A stretch of DNA of 64,000 nucleotides from assembly GCA_938048735.1 (NCBI GenBank), contig CALIUM010000015.1, forward strand, positions 52,599 to 116,598, written 5' to 3'. This DNA is from an uncultured archaeon (lineage in GTDB: Archaea; Thermoproteota; Bathyarchaeia; TCS64). Made by a program: the position numbers and the translations under genes. The notes below the pieces were generated by a model that was given only the letters and a program-made list of their open reading frames with translations, was not told where the DNA came from and ran no database searches. Shown here piece by piece: positions 29,334 through 38,993 of the stretch (position 1 is the first letter of the stretch; each line of letters opens with the position of its first letter).

Positions 29334-30407
29334 TTAGAAGTGCCTGAAGCACCTCTCATCGGTGAAGGCCATGGCTATCCCATGCTCTTCACAGGCTTTA
29401 ATGACGTCCTCGTCCCTTATGGAGCCTCCTGGCTGGATGCAGGCGGTGATGCCATGTTTGGCCATGAGCTCAACAGAGTCTGGGAATGGGAAGAATCCAT
29501 CGGATGCTAGTACGGCCCCCTTCAGCTCTTCTCCGTGGCCTCTCTGGGTGGCTTTCTCTAGGGCTAGCCTCACAGCTGTCACTCTGTCCTGCTGCCCCAC
29601 GCCGATGCCTAGAGTGGTTCTCTCCCTGGATACGACAACCCCGTTTGACCTCACATTCATGCATATATACCAGGAGAAGATGAGGTCGTCGAGTTCCCTC
29701 TCGGTGGGGGTTCTGGTGGTCACTATCCTGAGGTCTTCCGGTCCCCTAATCCTTGTCAGGAGTGGGATTGAGAGTATGATCGAGCCGTCCAATAGGATGG
29801 AGATGGTATATGGCCTGGGTGGATCCCCTATGAACTTGCTCAGAGAGCCCAAATTCCCAATTTGCATGATCCTCAAGTCCCTCTTCCTTGAGAGGGTTCT
29901 TATGGCCCCCTCCTCGAAGGAGGGGGCCGCCACCACCTCCACGAAGGTCGAGGCGATCTCCTCGCCTGTCTCCTCATCCAAGGTCGAGTTGAAGACGACG
30001 ACGCCCCCGTAGGCCGCCAGGCTGTCGCAGTCCCTGGCCCTTATGTAAATATCCTTAAGTTTTTCACCTCCACCCCTGGAGGCTGCTACGCCTGAGGGGT
30101 TCAGGTGCTTCATGACAGCGCAGGCTGGCTCATCAAAGTACTTGAGGATGTTGATTGCGCTGTTCACGTCCTCTATGTTGGTCTGGCTGAGGCCGCCTTT
30201 ACTCCCCTTTATCAGCTTTAGGTTTCCAATAACCATCTCCCCCCTCAACGGCCTGTAGAGGGCTGCTGGTTGATGGGGGTTCTCCCCATACCTGAGGCTC
30301 ATCGCCTTCTCGTAGACTATCTCCTCCTCTCCTAAGAGGATGCTAAGCCTATTGGGGAAGCTCTCCTCGGTTGGGGTCCTATACCTCCTCCTCATCTCCT
30401 CCCCCAA
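29334..30407 (-). CDS. purH: AICAR transformylase (C-terminal PurH domain as separate ORF)
   Basis: MSLRYGENPHQPAALYRP, NLKLIKGSKGGLSQTNIEDVNSA, CAVMKHLNPSGVA, LASDGFFPFPDSVELMAKHGI. Confidence 0.93.
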   Translation of the reverse strand: MGEEMRRRYRTPTEESFPNRLSILLGEEEIVYEKAMSLRYGENPHQPAALYRPLRGEMVIGNLKLIKGSKGGLSQTNIEDVNSAINILKYFDEPACAVMKHLNPSGVAASRGGGEKLKDIYIRARDCDSLAAYGGVVVFNSTLDEETGEEIASTFVEVVAAPSFEEGAIRTLSRKRDLRIMQIGNLGSLSKFIGDPPRPYTISILLDGSIILSIPLLTRIRGPEDLRIVTTRTPTERELDDLIFSWYICMNVRSNGVVVSRERTTLGIGVGQQDRVTAVRLALEKATQRGHGEELKGAVLASDGFFPFPDSVELMAKHGITACIQPGGSIRDEDVIKACEEHGIAMAFTDERCFRHF

Positions 30408-30411
30408 GCCT

Positions 30412-31005
30412 TCACCCCCTCCCGGTAAGGTATCTATATATGGCCGCGTCGTAGTCTGAGGTCCTCTTGAAGGCCTCTGCTGCGAGCCTTCTCCTAAACT
30501 CTTGGGGGAGATCCCCGTTATGCCTCTTCAGCCCCTCTGCGACCTCCTCATACTGGGAAGGATCGACCACGATTATGACCCTTCCATGGAGGAGGGCGGC
30601 CTTCGCGGCGGCCCTTATTAGGGCTGGACCTCCCACATCTATGCCCATCGCCGCCTCCCTCATCCCCCCACTCGCGACATACTCCTCGAAGGGGTATAGG
30701 TTGACGACGACCAGGTCTATTGGCTCGATCCCATGCACCTCCATATAGGCCCTGTGGGCCTTGTTATCAATGTTAAGGAGTATGCCCCCATGTATCTTTG
30801 GGTGAAGGGTCTTCAGCAATCCATCCGGGGCCTCCGGAAAGTTGGTGTACTCTGAGACCTCCAACACCCTTGGATATCCCAAGCTCGTTAACCAGGCGGC
30901 GGTTCCGGAGGAGGCGATCACCTCAACCTCTAGTGATGACAATACCTCGACCAGTCTTTCGAGCCCCTTTTTATCGAAGACGCTTATCAGGGCTCTCCTG
31001 ATCAA
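30412..31005 (-). CDS. purH: IMP cyclohydrolase (N-terminal MGS-like PurH domain as separate ORF)
   Basis: RALISVFDKKGLERLVEVL, SSGTAAWL, KTLHPKIHGGIL, NLYPFEEYV, DVGGPALIRAAAK. Confidence 0.92.
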   Translation of the reverse strand: MIRRALISVFDKKGLERLVEVLSSLEVEVIASSGTAAWLTSLGYPRVLEVSEYTNFPEAPDGLLKTLHPKIHGGILLNIDNKAHRAYMEVHGIEPIDLVVVNLYPFEEYVASGGMREAAMGIDVGGPALIRAAAKAALLHGRVIIVVDPSQYEEVAEGLKRHNGDLPQEFRRRLAAEAFKRTSDYDAAIYRYLTGRG

Positions 31006-31279
31006 CCCTCACCAACCCGATGATGATCTGGGAACCCGGATTTATATGAATGAGGACCTTGAGGATAAGGGTCTGGGGATAAACATTCATTCAACTTTTA
31101 ACTGACATCTCTGCACAACTTAGAGGCCAGCCATCTATCAGCTCTAGTCGAATTTAAATGGGTGTCTTATTCTCCAGTTTGGCGGCTTCAAAACCTGGGG
31201 AGGCCATCCTATGGGCCTTGGCCGCATTATGGGCCTTCATTTGGGATTTGATGTTGTGGGATCTGTGCTGGGGCTGGGG

Positions 31280-32731
31280 TTAGGGTGATCTTCCCGATCC
31301 CGGTAGGAGGATGTCATGGGGCTTCAGCTCGTCCGCACCCCTCTCTGTGACGAGGGCCAACCTTGCCTTCTCCCACATCTGGGTTATGTTCTCAGCCCCC
31401 ACGTAGCCCATAGCTGCCTGGAGGCCTCCCACGAACTCTGAGACTATGTCGGCGACTGTCCCCCTGTATGGTACCCACCCCTCCACCCCCTCATCTATGG
31501 TCTTAGAGGGCTGGGAGTACCTGTCTAGGGCGTATCGCTTCCTCTTTGCAGCGGCGCTCCCCATCCCATAGTACTCCTTGTAGTATCTCCCCTCCAGGGC
31601 GACTAGGCGCCCTGGGCTCTCCCTGCACCCGGCGAAGACGTTGCCCATCATGGTGGATGATGCCCCCATCGCCAGGGCGACTGCCACATCCCCTGGGTTC
31701 CTTATCCCTCCATCGGCTATTATAGGGATGTCCGCTCCATAATCCCTCACGGCGTCTGCCGCTTGGGATACGGCGAATAGGGTTGGGGATCCAGCCCTTG
31801 TCACCACGCTCGTCGTGCAGATGGAGCCGCTCCCTATCCCAACCCTTAGGCCACCTATCCCGTCCAGCTTGGTTATGCAGTCCTCGGCAGCCTCGTATGT
31901 GCCTATGTTCCCCACAACCACCTCTGCGGAGACCTCCTTCAACAGCCTCTTCGCCGCCTCGAAGCAGTTTCTATTGTGGAAGTGGGCGACATCGGTGACG
32001 AGGACGTCCACGTATTTGTCTAGGGCCTTGGCCCTCGGGAGGTCGAAGGGGGATATGGCGGCCGCGCAGATGAGCCTACCCTCCTCGTCCCTGATCGCGT
32101 TGGGGTAGGTGCCCTTCAGGGTTATGTCCCTCATGGTTATGAGGCCTCTTACCCTCCCCTCCCCGTCGACTATTGGGAGCTTCTCTATCCTCTCCCTGTG
32201 GAGGATCCTCTTGGCCTCCTCTAGGGTTATGTCCTCTCCCGCTGTTATCACGTTCCTGGTCATCACGTCTCTCACCCTTAGGGATGGATCGGCCAGGCGG
32301 ACATCTCTTGCCGTGACGATGCCTATGAGCCTCTCATCATCCTCGACCACGGGGAATCCGTGGATGTTGTGGGCCTCCATCAGCCTTAGAAGCTCCTCTA
32401 CGGTTATATCTGGGCCCACGGTAACCACATCCCTTATGATGAGGGCTTCGGCCCTCTTAACCCTCCTAGCCATCTCCACCTCCGCCTCTATTGAGCAGTT
32501 CCTGTGGAGGACTCCGAGGCCCCCCTGCCTGGCCAGGGCTATGGCCATGTCGCTCTCGGTGACCGTGTCCATGGGGGAGGAGATGAATGGGACGTTGAGC
32601 CTCACCTTCCTGGTCGCCCTGCTCCTGACATCAACCTCTGAGGGCTCCACGGAGGTGAACCCTGGAAGCAGAAGGACATCGTTGAAGGTCAGAGCCTGAA
32701 CGGCTTTAAATAGCTTATCCCGAAAACCCAT
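31280..32731 (-). CDS. guaB: Inosine-5'-monophosphate dehydrogenase with CBS domains
   Basis: TFNDVLLLPGFTSV, GIGSGSICTTSVVTRAGSPT, IIADGGIRNPGDVAVALAMGAS. Confidence 0.97.
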   Translation of the reverse strand: MGFRDKLFKAVQALTFNDVLLLPGFTSVEPSEVDVRSRATRKVRLNVPFISSPMDTVTESDMAIALARQGGLGVLHRNCSIEAEVEMARRVKRAEALIIRDVVTVGPDITVEELLRLMEAHNIHGFPVVEDDERLIGIVTARDVRLADPSLRVRDVMTRNVITAGEDITLEEAKRILHRERIEKLPIVDGEGRVRGLITMRDITLKGTYPNAIRDEEGRLICAAAISPFDLPRAKALDKYVDVLVTDVAHFHNRNCFEAAKRLLKEVSAEVVVGNIGTYEAAEDCITKLDGIGGLRVGIGSGSICTTSVVTRAGSPTLFAVSQAADAVRDYGADIPIIADGGIRNPGDVAVALAMGASSTMMGNVFAGCRESPGRLVALEGRYYKEYYGMGSAAAKRKRYALDRYSQPSKTIDEGVEGWVPYRGTVADIVSEFVGGLQAAMGYVGAENITQMWEKARLALVTERGADELKPHDILLPGSGRSP

Positions 32732-32942
32732 CCGACCACCGGTGTTTTAACTCACGATGATAACTTGAGCTTATTAACGTTTTACTTTTAGCTTGATCCA
32801 TGTGGAGGCCAGGTCCCAGAGGGGTGAAAGCCGGAGGTTATCAGGGAGCAGAGCGTTCGAGGGGTGGCGGCCTCTGAAGGGATAGGGGATATATATAACC
32901 TTGGTTTTATATCTGGTCAAGTATGATCGGTGGGTGGGGGTC

Positions 32943-33185
32943 TTGAAGGCTTATGTCCTCATGAACACCGAGCTGGGTCAGGAGGCCTCGGTGGTTGAGG
33001 CCTTGGGTCGTATGGAGGGGGTTAAAAGGGCCTACGCCCTTTACGGCATCTATGATGTTATCGCCGAGATAGAGGCCGAGTCCATGGATAGTGTAAGAAA
33101 CATAGTCTTCACGAAGATCAGGCAGCTGCCGAATGTCAGGAGCACCGTGACGCTCATCACATACGGAGAATCCTTCGTCAGGTAG
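32943..33185 (+). CDS. Lrp/AsnC ligand-binding (RAM)-domain protein without DNA-binding domain
   Basis: KAYVLMNTELGQEASVVEALGRMEGVKRAYALYGIYDVIAEIEAES; start inside ORF 32901. Confidence 0.82.
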   Translation: MKAYVLMNTELGQEASVVEALGRMEGVKRAYALYGIYDVIAEIEAESMDSVRNIVFTKIRQLPNVRSTVTLITYGESFVR

Positions 33186-33354
33186 AACCGGCGGTCTTCA
33201 AACAGACCATCATATTGGTCGTTAATATCTCATTCTAAGCTATGGATCATGGGATAAAAATTTCAGTCTTTTAAACCTATCTTCATAATCTTTTGAACTA
33301 TTCTTCTCTTATTGATCAAATCTGATTTGGATTTCCTATCTTTTTAGTGTTTCT

Positions 33355-34272
33355 CTATTTCAAGATCTTCCCTGTCATCATATACCATATGTAGAGATCT
33401 AGTTCTGCTGGGGTTATTCCCATCTTTCCAGCTATGGCCCTCATTAGAGCCTCGAGCCTCATGTATTGGGATTTGTTTAGGCTTTTGGGGATCTCCGTTA
33501 TCAGCCTCTTCCCTAATAGAAACCTCAATATATGCCTGTCTAGGATGGCCAGATTTTTTGATCCCGTGTTCCTGAGGAAGTGGCTCGCCTCCTTATATCC
33601 TAGTCCCTTCACCTCTCTCACCAGCCACTCCCTCGCCTCAATCTCATCCATGCTTCTTAGGGTCTCCTTGAGCCTCCCGTGGAGCCTCCTGGCCTGGACT
33701 ATGTATTCAGCCCTAGCCTCGGGGTATCTGTGCCCCAGCCTTCTTAGCTCCTCTGAGAGCCTCTCCCTCTCCAATGTTAGGAAGCCCTCTCCAAGGGCCT
33801 CTTGGATCTTCATTCCTCCCTCCGCTGTGTAATTGGCTGTGAGGATGCAGAAGCAAAGCTCCTTGAAGAGGCTCTCTTCGTCCCTCCCAGTCTCCTCAAA
33901 GGATCTGATTCTATCCTCGACGATGGGCCTAACCTCCTCCACCGCTTTCATAAGCTCCCCTAGGAAGTCCAGCCTGGCTATCCAGACGTGAAAACTGGAT
34001 CCTCCCCCCTCCTCGTAGCGCCATAGGGTGTGGGGGATCCCTGAGACCTCTTCTAGGACGCATAGGAGATCCATGAAGTAGTCGGAGACCCCGCAGGTCT
34101 CGCACATGCTCCCCGAGAACCTGAGCATTATAACTCTCCCCGTTATCGATAGAAGCTCTACGATGGCCTCCACCCCGAAGATCCTTGAGAACTCCTCTAT
34201 AGCTCTCTCTACCTCTCCCCTATCTATGATGCTCACGGCGACATCCCCCTTCTTCCTGACATAACCTTTCAA
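33355..34272 (-). CDS. Archaeal N-glycosylase/DNA lyase (Ogg2-type) with extra N-terminal domain
   Basis: C-terminal LCFCILTANYTAEGGMKIQEAL...EVKGLGYKEASHFLRNTGSKNLAILDRHILRFL; about 90-aa N-terminal domain with MCETCGVSDYF. Confidence 0.85.
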   Translation of the reverse strand: MKGYVRKKGDVAVSIIDRGEVERAIEEFSRIFGVEAIVELLSITGRVIMLRFSGSMCETCGVSDYFMDLLCVLEEVSGIPHTLWRYEEGGGSSFHVWIARLDFLGELMKAVEEVRPIVEDRIRSFEETGRDEESLFKELCFCILTANYTAEGGMKIQEALGEGFLTLERERLSEELRRLGHRYPEARAEYIVQARRLHGRLKETLRSMDEIEAREWLVREVKGLGYKEASHFLRNTGSKNLAILDRHILRFLLGKRLITEIPKSLNKSQYMRLEALMRAIAGKMGITPAELDLYIWYMMTGKILK

Positions 34273-34299
34273 GTAAAATTGATCCTTGTTCCACTGGGG

Positions 34300-34608
34300 T
34301 TAGGGGTCTGAAAGGGGCTCTTCATAGGGATGTTTATTCCCCTTTGCTTTTTGGATCTCCTCTAATGCCCTCTCAGCTGCTTGGATGCATGAGAGGAGGT
34401 CGTCTATCGTGGCTGTTAGGCTTTTGATCCCCCTGTGGCATGTGATGGAGATCCTCAGTTCATCCCCTGAGGCCTCTGATCTCAGGTTTATGCCTTCTGG
34501 TGCTTGGATGTTGTCGGGTGAGACGGCGTCTAGGACCGCCCTCGCCTCCCTCTCAGACCTATATCTTAGGGTTATCTGTGCCTCTTGCCTTTCTCTGCTC
34601 CCCGACAA
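34300..34608 (-). CDS. KEOPS subunit Pcc1-like
   Basis: ITLRYRSEREARAVLDAVSPDNIQAPEGINLRSEASGDELRISITCHRGIKSLTATIDDLL; overlaps the DHH gene by about 50 nt. Confidence 0.82.
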   Translation of the reverse strand: MSGSRERQEAQITLRYRSEREARAVLDAVSPDNIQAPEGINLRSEASGDELRISITCHRGIKSLTATIDDLLSCIQAAERALEEIQKAKGNKHPYEEPLSDP

Positions 34609-36007
34609 GCTTGTTCACCAGCCTGATGAACTCCTCCTCATATATCTCCTGTATGAAGGCTCCTGCGGCTATGTCGTGTCCACCCCCCCTCCCGTTAAAC
34701 CTCTCGGCTGCCTCCATCATGACCTTCCCGAGGTTTATTCCCTCCATGGCCAGCTCGTCTGTGAGCCTCCCCGAGACCTTCAGGAGACCCCCCTCGGCCT
34801 TGGCCAGTGCCACTATGGGCATCTTCTTCTTCAATATGCCTGTTGAGATGAGGATGGAGGCCACAACCCCTATTATCCTGTCGTCTATCTCGCCCTGGGC
34901 GCTGAGGGCGTAAATGTTCTCCATCTCGACTATGGAGGCCCTCCCCCTCACCAGGTCTAGGTACTCAGCTATCCTCCTCCTATACTCGTTCAGGGTGGCT
35001 TCGGCCTCCTCGACCGCTGATCCCCTGTCTCCTAGGCATATGGCTATGCCGATGCTGGGCCTCTCCATCCTCGCGCAGGCGTTCAGGAGGGAGGCGTACT
35101 CCCTTCCATCCCTCATGGGTGTCCAGGCCTCCTCCCCCTTGAATATATACACCTTCCCTATGAGCTCGTGGATGGCCTCTACGCTGCACTGCTCCTGGAT
35201 CATGTGCTGGGAGAGGGCTGAGAAGAGGATCCTCTTCTCCTCCTCTTTGAGGTCCCTCAGGGCTCTCCATCTCCCTTCCCTCTTCAGCTCTATCCCGAGC
35301 TCCTTGAGGAAGGCCAGGCATCTGTCCTCCCTCCCGCTCAGGCCTGGTATGTATGGGTTTGTTGTGTATGCGAGAGCCCTGTATAGGGGCCTCGTCTCAT
35401 ACCCGTATAGGGTTATGTCTGTTCTCGTCTCTAGGAGGCCTGCCTCTCTCGCTTCCTCCTCTATCCTCCTGTTCAGGCCTATGAGGGACTTCCCCTCCCC
35501 CTTGTCCTGCTGGTCTGCTAGGGCTCCGACCAATCCTAGGGGGCTTAGAGCTATGTTCTCCTCGTCGATCCGCCTAGAGAAGAGGTATGCCACCCCCGCG
35601 CCGCTTATGCCCCTTGAGCCGTCTAGGCCGTGTGATACGGGGTTTATGTGGACTATTCGGCCCTCCTCCGCCTCTATGGGTGGGTGATGGTCCAGGATTA
35701 TGATGTCGGAGCCCGATAGGTGTTTCGCTATGATGTCCAGGTAGCTGCTACCTATGTCTGAGAATATTATTAGGGGAGCCTTCTCTTCTGAGATCCCCTT
35801 AAGGATCTCCTCGTCGAGCCTGACCTCGCAGGTTGTCTTGAAGGGTACCCCGGACCTCAGTGAGGTTTGGCTGAGGATCCCGCCCGCTGCTATCCCGTCG
35901 GCGTCGCTGTGGGAGACTATCCTAATGGGGTCTCCCCTCTCCACATGCTGCTCATACAGCTCCGCCGCCGCCTCTATGGAGTCGAGAAACTGCCTCTCCA
36001 GGTCCAT
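34559..36007 (-). CDS. DHH-family phosphoesterase (archaeal RecJ-like)
   Basis: IVSHSDADGIAAGGIL, IIILDHHPPI, GRGGGHDIAAGAFI. Confidence 0.9.
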   Translation of the reverse strand: MDLERQFLDSIEAAAELYEQHVERGDPIRIVSHSDADGIAAGGILSQTSLRSGVPFKTTCEVRLDEEILKGISEEKAPLIIFSDIGSSYLDIIAKHLSGSDIIILDHHPPIEAEEGRIVHINPVSHGLDGSRGISGAGVAYLFSRRIDEENIALSPLGLVGALADQQDKGEGKSLIGLNRRIEEEAREAGLLETRTDITLYGYETRPLYRALAYTTNPYIPGLSGREDRCLAFLKELGIELKREGRWRALRDLKEEEKRILFSALSQHMIQEQCSVEAIHELIGKVYIFKGEEAWTPMRDGREYASLLNACARMERPSIGIAICLGDRGSAVEEAEATLNEYRRRIAEYLDLVRGRASIVEMENIYALSAQGEIDDRIIGVVASILISTGILKKKMPIVALAKAEGGLLKVSGRLTDELAMEGINLGKVMMEAAERFNGRGGGHDIAAGAFIQEIYEEEFIRLVNKLVGEQRKARGTDNPKI

Positions 36008-36018
36008 ATCCGCCCTGG

Positions 36019-36465
36019 TTAGAATGTGATCATGCCGGGCCTATATTCCCAGCCCGGCGGGAGGAGGCCCTTCCTCTTGTAGTACCTGGCCAGCTTGTAT
36101 ATCTTCGCCTCAGCGAGCTGCAGGCCCCTCTTGTTGCTGTAGTCCTTTGGATTGCGCTCGAGGTGCCTCCTGATGTTGGCCGCCCTTGAGATGAGGTTCT
36201 GGAGGTCCTCTGGGAGCTTCGGGGCCATCTGGGCCTCCTGAAGGATCTCCAGGATCCCCTTTCCCACGATCGGCTTCACTAGGGGTATACCGTGCTCATC
36301 CCTCAGGATGTTGCCTATCTCGCTTGGGGTCTTCCCCTCCCTGGCGAGGCTTATCACCAGGGCCTTAACCTCCTCGGGCTGGTACACCACCCATCCTGGG
36401 GGCCTCTTTGAGACAGGCCTTGTCGATCGGGATCCCCCCAGCATGAGCGCCCTTCTTCCAACCAT
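36019..36465 (-). CDS. rps15: 30S ribosomal protein S15
   Basis: SLAREGKTPSEIGNILRDEHGIPLVKPIVGKGI...HLERNPKDYSNKRGLQLAEAKIYKLARYYKRKGLLPPGWEY. Confidence 0.95.
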   Translation of the reverse strand: MVGRRALMLGGSRSTRPVSKRPPGWVVYQPEEVKALVISLAREGKTPSEIGNILRDEHGIPLVKPIVGKGILEILQEAQMAPKLPEDLQNLISRAANIRRHLERNPKDYSNKRGLQLAEAKIYKLARYYKRKGLLPPGWEYRPGMITF

Positions 36466-36595
36466 CCACCATCAACCGTTTATACTGGCCGGCTTCTCCA
36501 TTCGTGGGCGGCTGTCTTTATAAAGATTTACGTCCTAATCGAGGCTTTAGGCCCATCCGGGATTTGGGTTTCTCCCATGGTTCCATCTGCTCGGT

Positions 36596-37171
36596 TTATC
36601 TAGCTGGGTTTGATTTGAGCCAGGCTCCGAGCGTCCTGAATGCCCTAGCCCTGTGGGATATGGTGTTCTTCTCCTCTATGGTCATCTCACCGAAGGTTCT
36701 TCCATCCCCCTCGTCCGGTATGAAGATGGGGTCATATCCGAAGCCCCCTTCCCCCCGGGGTTCCTGTGAGATCCTCCCCCGAACCGAGCCTTGGAAGAGG
36801 CGTAGTTCGCATCCCTGCTTGAGGGCTATCACAGACTTGTAGTGTGCTCTTCTATCCTCGACGCCCTCCATGAGTTTCAATATCCCCGTAAGGCCTATCT
36901 TCCTCAGGGTGTAGGAGGAGTATGGGCCCGGAAACCCTCCGTATCGCTCAATAAAGAGGCCTGACTCCTCGGAGATTATTGGGCGTGGGTCGTTGATGGA
37001 TATCCTCTCAAGGCTGTGTTTGGCTATCTCCTCCAGGTCATCGGCCTGTATCTCGAGCTTCTCCCCCCTTAATAGGCGGAGGTCGCATCCATACTCGGAG
37101 AGGGTGAGCCTCCCCTCCTTAAACTTGTTTGGGTTACCCGTCAGCATCCATATCGTTCTCCCTCTTGACAT
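36596..37171 (-). CDS. XTP/dITP diphosphatase (Ham1/RdgB family)
   Basis: MLTGNPNKFKEGRLTLSEYG, SEESGLFIERYGGFPGPYSSY, GEGGFGYDPIFIPDEG. Confidence 0.92.
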   Translation of the reverse strand: MSRGRTIWMLTGNPNKFKEGRLTLSEYGCDLRLLRGEKLEIQADDLEEIAKHSLERISINDPRPIISEESGLFIERYGGFPGPYSSYTLRKIGLTGILKLMEGVEDRRAHYKSVIALKQGCELRLFQGSVRGRISQEPRGEGGFGYDPIFIPDEGDGRTFGEMTIEEKNTISHRARAFRTLGAWLKSNPAR

Positions 37172-38843
37172 ATCTACCCCTCCTCTCTATCTCCCTCATC
37201 CTCCTTATCGCCTCCTCTGCCTCTGCCCCCATGATATTCCTGTAGCCCTCCTCGAAGGCCGTGGAGAGCTCCTTGACGTGGGGGAAGTGGGTGCTCATGA
37301 GCATCCTCCTCATGAGGTGGAGGTCCACCCCCCTCTTCTCAGCCTCCCTTGAGAGCTCTGCGAGGCCGAAGTCGATGAAGATTGGGGACCGCCCGTTCCA
37401 GATTATGTTGGATGTCGTGAGGTCCCCGTGGATTATACCAGCCCCATGCAGCCTGCCCGCCTTAACCCCTATGAGCCTGAAGAGGTTGATCCTCTCCTCC
37501 TGGCTGAGGCCCTCCAGGGCCTCCCTGACCCTCACCCCCTCGACGTACTGCATCACTATCTCCATTCCCTCCGGGTCGACCTGGTAGATGATAGGCGTGG
37601 AGACCCCCGCCCTCTTCGCCCTGTGGATGACCTCGGCCTCGTGCGCCGTCCTGTACCTCCTCAGCCTCTCATCCAGCTTCGGGTGTCTATAGCTCTTTTT
37701 AACCCTCCTTTTTATGATCACCCTCCTCCCATTCCAGTCTTCGTCGAGCCATAGGTCTGCCTCAGCCCCCTTGGATATCAGGACCATCTTCGAGCCCCTT
37801 GGCTCGGCGCCCTCATCCCGCCTGATCTCCAGCTCTGGCCTCGAGCCCTCCCTCCTCCATGGGGCTTCAACCTCGTCTATCCTCCAGTCGCTGTCTATGT
37901 GGCTCCTCTCCAGGGGTGTTGTCACCCCGTGGGTGTATGCTAGGATCCCAGTCCAGGCTATCATGGCCCCGTTGTCCGTGGCATAGGCCGTGGGTACGTA
38001 GTGGGGGGTGGCCCCGTGCTCCTCTGCTATGGACTGGATTATGGAGCGGAGCCTTCTGTTCGCGGCTACGCCCCCGGTGAGGAGGAGCTCGGGCTTCCTC
38101 GTGTGGGCTAGGGCCCTCTCCGTGACCTCCCCCAGCATAGCGTAGGCCACCTCCTGGAGGCTGTAGCAGAGGTCCTCGAGCCTCCAGCAGCCCCTCCTCA
38201 GCTCCTGGATGGCGGCTGTGAGGAGGCCTGTGAAGCTCAGGTCCATCCCCTTGACCACGTATGGGAGGGGGATGAGCCTCTCCCCCTTGAGGGCCATCCT
38301 CTCAACGGCTGGGCCGCCGGGATATGGCAGCCCCGCCTCCCTTGCGAAGACGTCTAGGCAGTTCCCGACGGCTATGTCTAGGGTCTCCCCGTATACCCTG
38401 TACCTCCCGGCCTCGAATCCCGCGACGATGGTGTTCCCACCGGAGACGTATAGGGTGAGGGGGTCCTCGGCTCCTGAGGATAATCGCCCGATCTCTATGT
38501 GGGCTACGCAGTGGTTGACCCCGACTAAAGGGACGCCGAGGTACGAGGCTAGAGCCCTGGCGGCTGTGGCCCCGGTTCTCAGGCAAGGGCCCAGGCCTGG
38601 CCCCCTGGAGAAGGCAACGATATCGATGTCTCCGGCCTCCAGCCCCGCCCTTTCTAGGGCCCTAGCTATGACCTCCCCGATCTCCATGGCGTGGTGGCGC
38701 GCCGCCTCCCTTGGGTGTATCCCCCCCTTCTCAGGGGTGTAGGTGCTCACCTCGTTGGCCAGGATGACACCGTCGGAGGAGGCTATTCCCACCCCCAGGT
38801 TGTCTGCTGTGGACTCTATGCCGAGGCAGATGATCCGACCTAT
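37134..38843 (-). CDS. KEOPS Kae1-Bud32 fusion (tRNA t6A synthesis); start uncertain, non-canonical
   Basis: ORF tracker begins at GTG 38792, but conserved ICLGIESTADNLGV is encoded in frame upstream. HHAMEIGEVIARAL, GVNHCVAHIEIGRL, YVSGGNT; kinase part IIHGDLTTSNIIW, IFIDFGLAE. Confidence 0.93.
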   Translation of the reverse strand: MGRIICLGIESTADNLGVGIASSDGVILANEVSTYTPEKGGIHPREAARHHAMEIGEVIARALERAGLEAGDIDIVAFSRGPGLGPCLRTGATAARALASYLGVPLVGVNHCVAHIEIGRLSSGAEDPLTLYVSGGNTIVAGFEAGRYRVYGETLDIAVGNCLDVFAREAGLPYPGGPAVERMALKGERLIPLPYVVKGMDLSFTGLLTAAIQELRRGCWRLEDLCYSLQEVAYAMLGEVTERALAHTRKPELLLTGGVAANRRLRSIIQSIAEEHGATPHYVPTAYATDNGAMIAWTGILAYTHGVTTPLERSHIDSDWRIDEVEAPWRREGSRPELEIRRDEGAEPRGSKMVLISKGAEADLWLDEDWNGRRVIIKRRVKKSYRHPKLDERLRRYRTAHEAEVIHRAKRAGVSTPIIYQVDPEGMEIVMQYVEGVRVREALEGLSQEERINLFRLIGVKAGRLHGAGIIHGDLTTSNIIWNGRSPIFIDFGLAELSREAEKRGVDLHLMRRMLMSTHFPHVKELSTAFEEGYRNIMGAEAEEAIRRMREIERRGRYVKRENDMDADG

Positions 38844-38993
38844 GTTTCAGCACCTAGGATCAGTCTTGGTGGCCGATAAAAAGGTTTATCGGTGTGGCTG
38901 GGCCGGGGATGGCCTCCCGCCTGAGCGGCCTCCGTGGACCAGAAGTATTTTAACCTTGTTGATTTATCTCTAATGTTCGCCTCGGGGAATTGG

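Noticed and set aside
30408-30411. Split purH as a homopolymer frameshift like the NUDIX case
   Set aside because: Each half has its own sensible start/stop and domain boundary, with no long homopolymer at the junction, so fission is favoured.
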